A stretch of DNA of 6,866 nt. Origin: Anaerolinea thermophila (GTDB lineage: Bacteria > Chloroflexota > Anaerolineae > Anaerolineales > DRKV01). Below, in pieces: positions 5,115 to 6,866 of the stretch. The stretch covers positions 1 to 6,866 of the forward strand of contig DYKW01000099.1 in NCBI GenBank assembly GCA_020722405.1, in the 5' to 3' direction. The notes beneath the pieces were generated by a model. The model did no database searches, was not told where the DNA came from, and saw only the letters and a program-made list of their open reading frames with translations. A program made the translations under genes and the position numbers. The stretch's first letter is position 1; every line of letters starts with the position of its first letter.

Positions 5115-6269
5115 ATGGAAAAAGTAGCCATTGCAGGCATTGGACAAACTCCGGTAAGTGAAAATTGGGATAAATCGTTGAAGGAACTGGCCGGGGATGC
5201 TGCTTTTGCGGCGTTGCAGGACGCGGGGAGTGAGGAAGTAGATGCGATTTTCGTGGGCAATATGCTTTCGGCGACCTCGGCAGGCCAGGCACACTTGGGT
5301 ACGATGTTGGCCGATTGGATTGATGCGCGTGGCGTCGAGGCCGTCAAGGTGGAGAGTGCTTGTAGCTCGGGGGGTTCGGCGCTGCGTTTGGGAATCATGG
5401 CGGTGGCTTCTGGGGAGTTTGAAAGCGTGCTGGTTGTAGGTGCCGAGAAGATGACCGAAGTCAAAGGCTCGGAAATTACCGCAGCACTGGCGACCGCCGC
5501 CGATGCCGATTGGGAAGTTTCGCAGGGTGTTTCTTTTGTGGCGCTCAATGCCCTCTTGATGCGGCGCTACATGTACGAGTACGGCTGGAAGCATGATGAT
5601 TTTGCGCCGTTTTCGGTCAACGCCCACGAGAATGCACTCCACAATCCCTTTGCCCGCTTTCATCAGCGTGTGACATTGGATGCCTACCGCAAAGCGCCAA
5701 TGATATGCAGTCCCATCAACCTGATGGATGCCTCCCCCACTTGTGATGGTGCCGCGGCGGTGTTGCTTACTCGTTCCGAACGAGCACACAAGCCGGGGCG
5801 TCCGACGGTGGAAATTCTGGCTTCGGCCGTTGCCACCGATACCCTCGCAATTCACGACCGAAAGAACCCTACCTGGTTGCGGGCGGCAGAACTTTCGACC
5901 CAAAAAGCCTATGCCCAGGCAGGTATCCAACCACAAGATGTGGATGTGTTTGAGGCACATGATGCTTTTTCGATTATGGCTGTGCTTTCGTTGGAGGCCT
6001 GTGGATTTGCAGCACGCGGCCAGGGGCCGCGCCTGGGGTTGGATGGGGAGATCGGCATTCAAGGACGCATTCCGATCGCGACGCGCGGCGGACTGAAGGG
6101 ACGCGGCCACCCCGTGGGTGCCACCGGGATTTACCAGGTGGTGGAGGCGGCCCAACAGTTGCGCGGCGAGTGCGGCCCTACCCAGGTGGACGGGGCGCGC
6201 ATTGCCATGACGCAAAACATCGGGGGGAGCGGCGCAACCATTGTTACCCACATTTTGGGGATAGCATGA
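5115..6269 (+). CDS. Thiolase, archaeal acetyl-CoA acetyltransferase / SCP-x type
   Basis: A 384-residue cytosolic thiolase-fold enzyme that would condense or cleave acyl-CoA/acetoacyl-CoA thioesters. The nucleophile C83 sits in VESACSSGG. H282 lies in EAHDAFS, the SCP-x/archaeal variant of the thiolase Asn-His motif. H332 lies in GGLKGRGHPVGATG, and NIGGSGATIVTHIL forms the C-terminal glycine loop. GNMLSATSAGQAHLG and SVLVVGAEKMTEV are also typical of the archaeal-type family. In archaea such thiolases are usually encoded beside HMG-CoA synthase and a DUF35 zinc-ribbon/OB protein for the mevalonate route. Neither partner is within this window, so the pathway here is open (mevalonate precursor, fatty-acid or sterol-like acyl breakdown). 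The start has a good Shine-Dalgarno site, and the stop overlaps the next gene (ATGA, 6266-6269). Confidence 0.87.
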   Translation: MEKVAIAGIGQTPVSENWDKSLKELAGDAAFAALQDAGSEEVDAIFVGNMLSATSAGQAHLGTMLADWIDARGVEAVKVESACSSGGSALRLGIMAVASGEFESVLVVGAEKMTEVKGSEITAALATAADADWEVSQGVSFVALNALLMRRYMYEYGWKHDDFAPFSVNAHENALHNPFARFHQRVTLDAYRKAPMICSPINLMDASPTCDGAAAVLLTRSERAHKPGRPTVEILASAVATDTLAIHDRKNPTWLRAAELSTQKAYAQAGIQPQDVDVFEAHDAFSIMAVLSLEACGFAARGQGPRLGLDGEIGIQGRIPIATRGGLKGRGHPVGATGIYQVVEAAQQLRGECGPTQVDGARIAMTQNIGGSGATIVTHILGIA

Positions 6270-6838
6270 CGGCTCTGGGGACACGCTTCGAGCACGCTCT
6301 GGTATATGCCGCTCGCTTGCACGCTGATCAGGTACGCAAGGGGTCGCAGGTGCCGTATATCGCCCACTTGCTGGCAGTTTCTGCCTTGGTGTTGGAAAAT
6401 GGTGGCAATGAAGATGAGGCGATTGCGGCTTTGTTGCATGATGCGGTGGAGGATCAAGGTGGCTATGCGCAATTGGATGAGATCAAAGCCCGCTTTGGGG
6501 TACAGGTAGCAGAAATCGTTGCTGCTTGTAGCGATTCCTTTGTCATCCCTAAGCCCCCCTGGCGAGAGCGCAAAGAAGCCTACCTTTTGCATTTGCAGAA
6601 GTCACCACCCTCGGTACGGCGTGTCTCGCTGGCCGATAAACTGCACAACGCCCGCGCCTTGTTGCGCGATTATCGCCAGGAAGGGGAGCGCACCTGGGCA
6701 CGCTTCAACGGCGGTCGAGAGGGGACGCTGTGGTATTACCACCGTCTGGTGGAAGTCTTTCAGACCACCGGCAGCGACCCGTTGACGGAAGAACTGGCGA
6801 GGGTCGTTGAGACCCTGGAGCAGTTGGCGAGATACTAG
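6266..6838 (+). CDS. HD-domain (p)ppGpp-hydrolase-like protein (small alarmone hydrolase type)
   Basis: A 190-residue cytosolic protein with the hydrolase-domain signature of RelA/SpoT and Mesh1. HADQVRKGSQVPYIAH (19-34) gives the first metal His (H34) and the basic RKG. LLHDAVEDQ (56-64) supplies the HD pair H58-D59 and the E62-D63 pair. SLADKLHNAR (from 121) gives the distal metal ligand D124. All expected Mn-binding and catalytic positions are present, so it should be active. It would remove the 3'-pyrophosphate from (p)ppGpp or a related nucleotide such as NADPH or another alarmone. There is no synthetase, TGS or ACT domain, and the length is close to stand-alone Mesh1-type enzymes. The start overlaps the thiolase stop as ATGA, with GGGGA 4 nt upstream as a weak Shine-Dalgarno site. 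Exact substrate unproven. Confidence 0.82.
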   Translation: MTALGTRFEHALVYAARLHADQVRKGSQVPYIAHLLAVSALVLENGGNEDEAIAALLHDAVEDQGGYAQLDEIKARFGVQVAEIVAACSDSFVIPKPPWRERKEAYLLHLQKSPPSVRRVSLADKLHNARALLRDYRQEGERTWARFNGGREGTLWYYHRLVEVFQTTGSDPLTEELARVVETLEQLARY

Positions 6839-6841
6839 CAA

Positions 6842-6866
6842 GCAGATGGCAGGTGGCAGATGGCAG
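6842..6866 (+). repeat. 7-bp tandem repeat cut by the window edge
   Basis: GCAGATG (6842-6848), GCAGGTG (6849-6855), GCAGATG (6856-6862) and a partial GCAG (6863-6866) follow one another 3 nt after the stop of the HD gene. One base varies between units. This looks like a short intergenic heptamer array continuing beyond the window; its full length and any function cannot be judged here. No terminator is visible before it. Confidence 0.75.

Noticed and set aside
5097..6284. A 395-codon open frame antisense to the thiolase gene.
   Set aside because: It lies opposite a gene with complete catalytic motifs and a good Shine-Dalgarno site. Its translation is rich in His, Arg, Gly and Cys with no recognisable fold, as expected for an antisense shadow.
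1..6866. Search by eye for tRNA, rRNA, CRISPR arrays, insertion sequences, transposases and defence genes.
   Set aside because: No T-loop/anticodon patterns, spaced repeats, terminal inverted repeats or related protein motifs were found. All long open regions are explained by metabolic or signalling genes.

Overview
The window is dense with genes: seven protein-coding genes in about 6.9 kb, of moderate GC content (estimated by eye), with very little non-coding DNA. The protein families and their mixture suggest a bacterium of the Chloroflexota (Anaerolineae-like). The clues are a two-domain eukaryotic-type phosphofructokinase, a two-TM RCK channel with a non-canonical filter, an archaeal-type thiolase, and probable leaderless operon heads. 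This assignment is inference from recalled family distributions; no search was run.

Positions 1-145 hold a strong hairpin, probably the end of an upstream unit, and a good sigma-70-like promoter whose -10 lies 7 nt from the first start codon. Positions 146-4541 are a four-gene plus-strand operon in which every junction overlaps: a SpoIIE/PP2C-type phosphatase, a two-TM RCK (TrkA-N/TrkA-C) channel-like membrane protein, a small P-loop NTPase/kinase, and a 747-residue tandem-fused 6-phosphofructokinase. The last junction carries a 21-bp tandem duplication that contains a purine-rich ribosome-binding-like tract and an ATG, so the PFK gene has two equivalent start sites.

Positions 4466-5020 (minus strand) encode a receiver-like (CheY-fold-like) protein. 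Its C-terminal tail runs convergently into the 3' end of the PFK gene. Positions 5115-6838 form a second plus-strand operon: an archaeal/SCP-x-type thiolase followed, with an ATGA overlap, by a stand-alone HD-family (p)ppGpp-hydrolase-like protein. The window ends in a 7-bp tandem repeat cut by the edge.

The first operon couples signalling (phosphatase), ion or membrane status (RCK channel), a nucleotide-binding protein, and the committed step of glycolysis. The second couples acyl-CoA chemistry with alarmone turnover. No mobile element, CRISPR array, tRNA, rRNA or recognisable defence system is visible. The most notable items are the eukaryotic-type PFK with its partly degenerated second half, the duplicated PFK start, and the matching leader motif in front of two transcription-unit heads.
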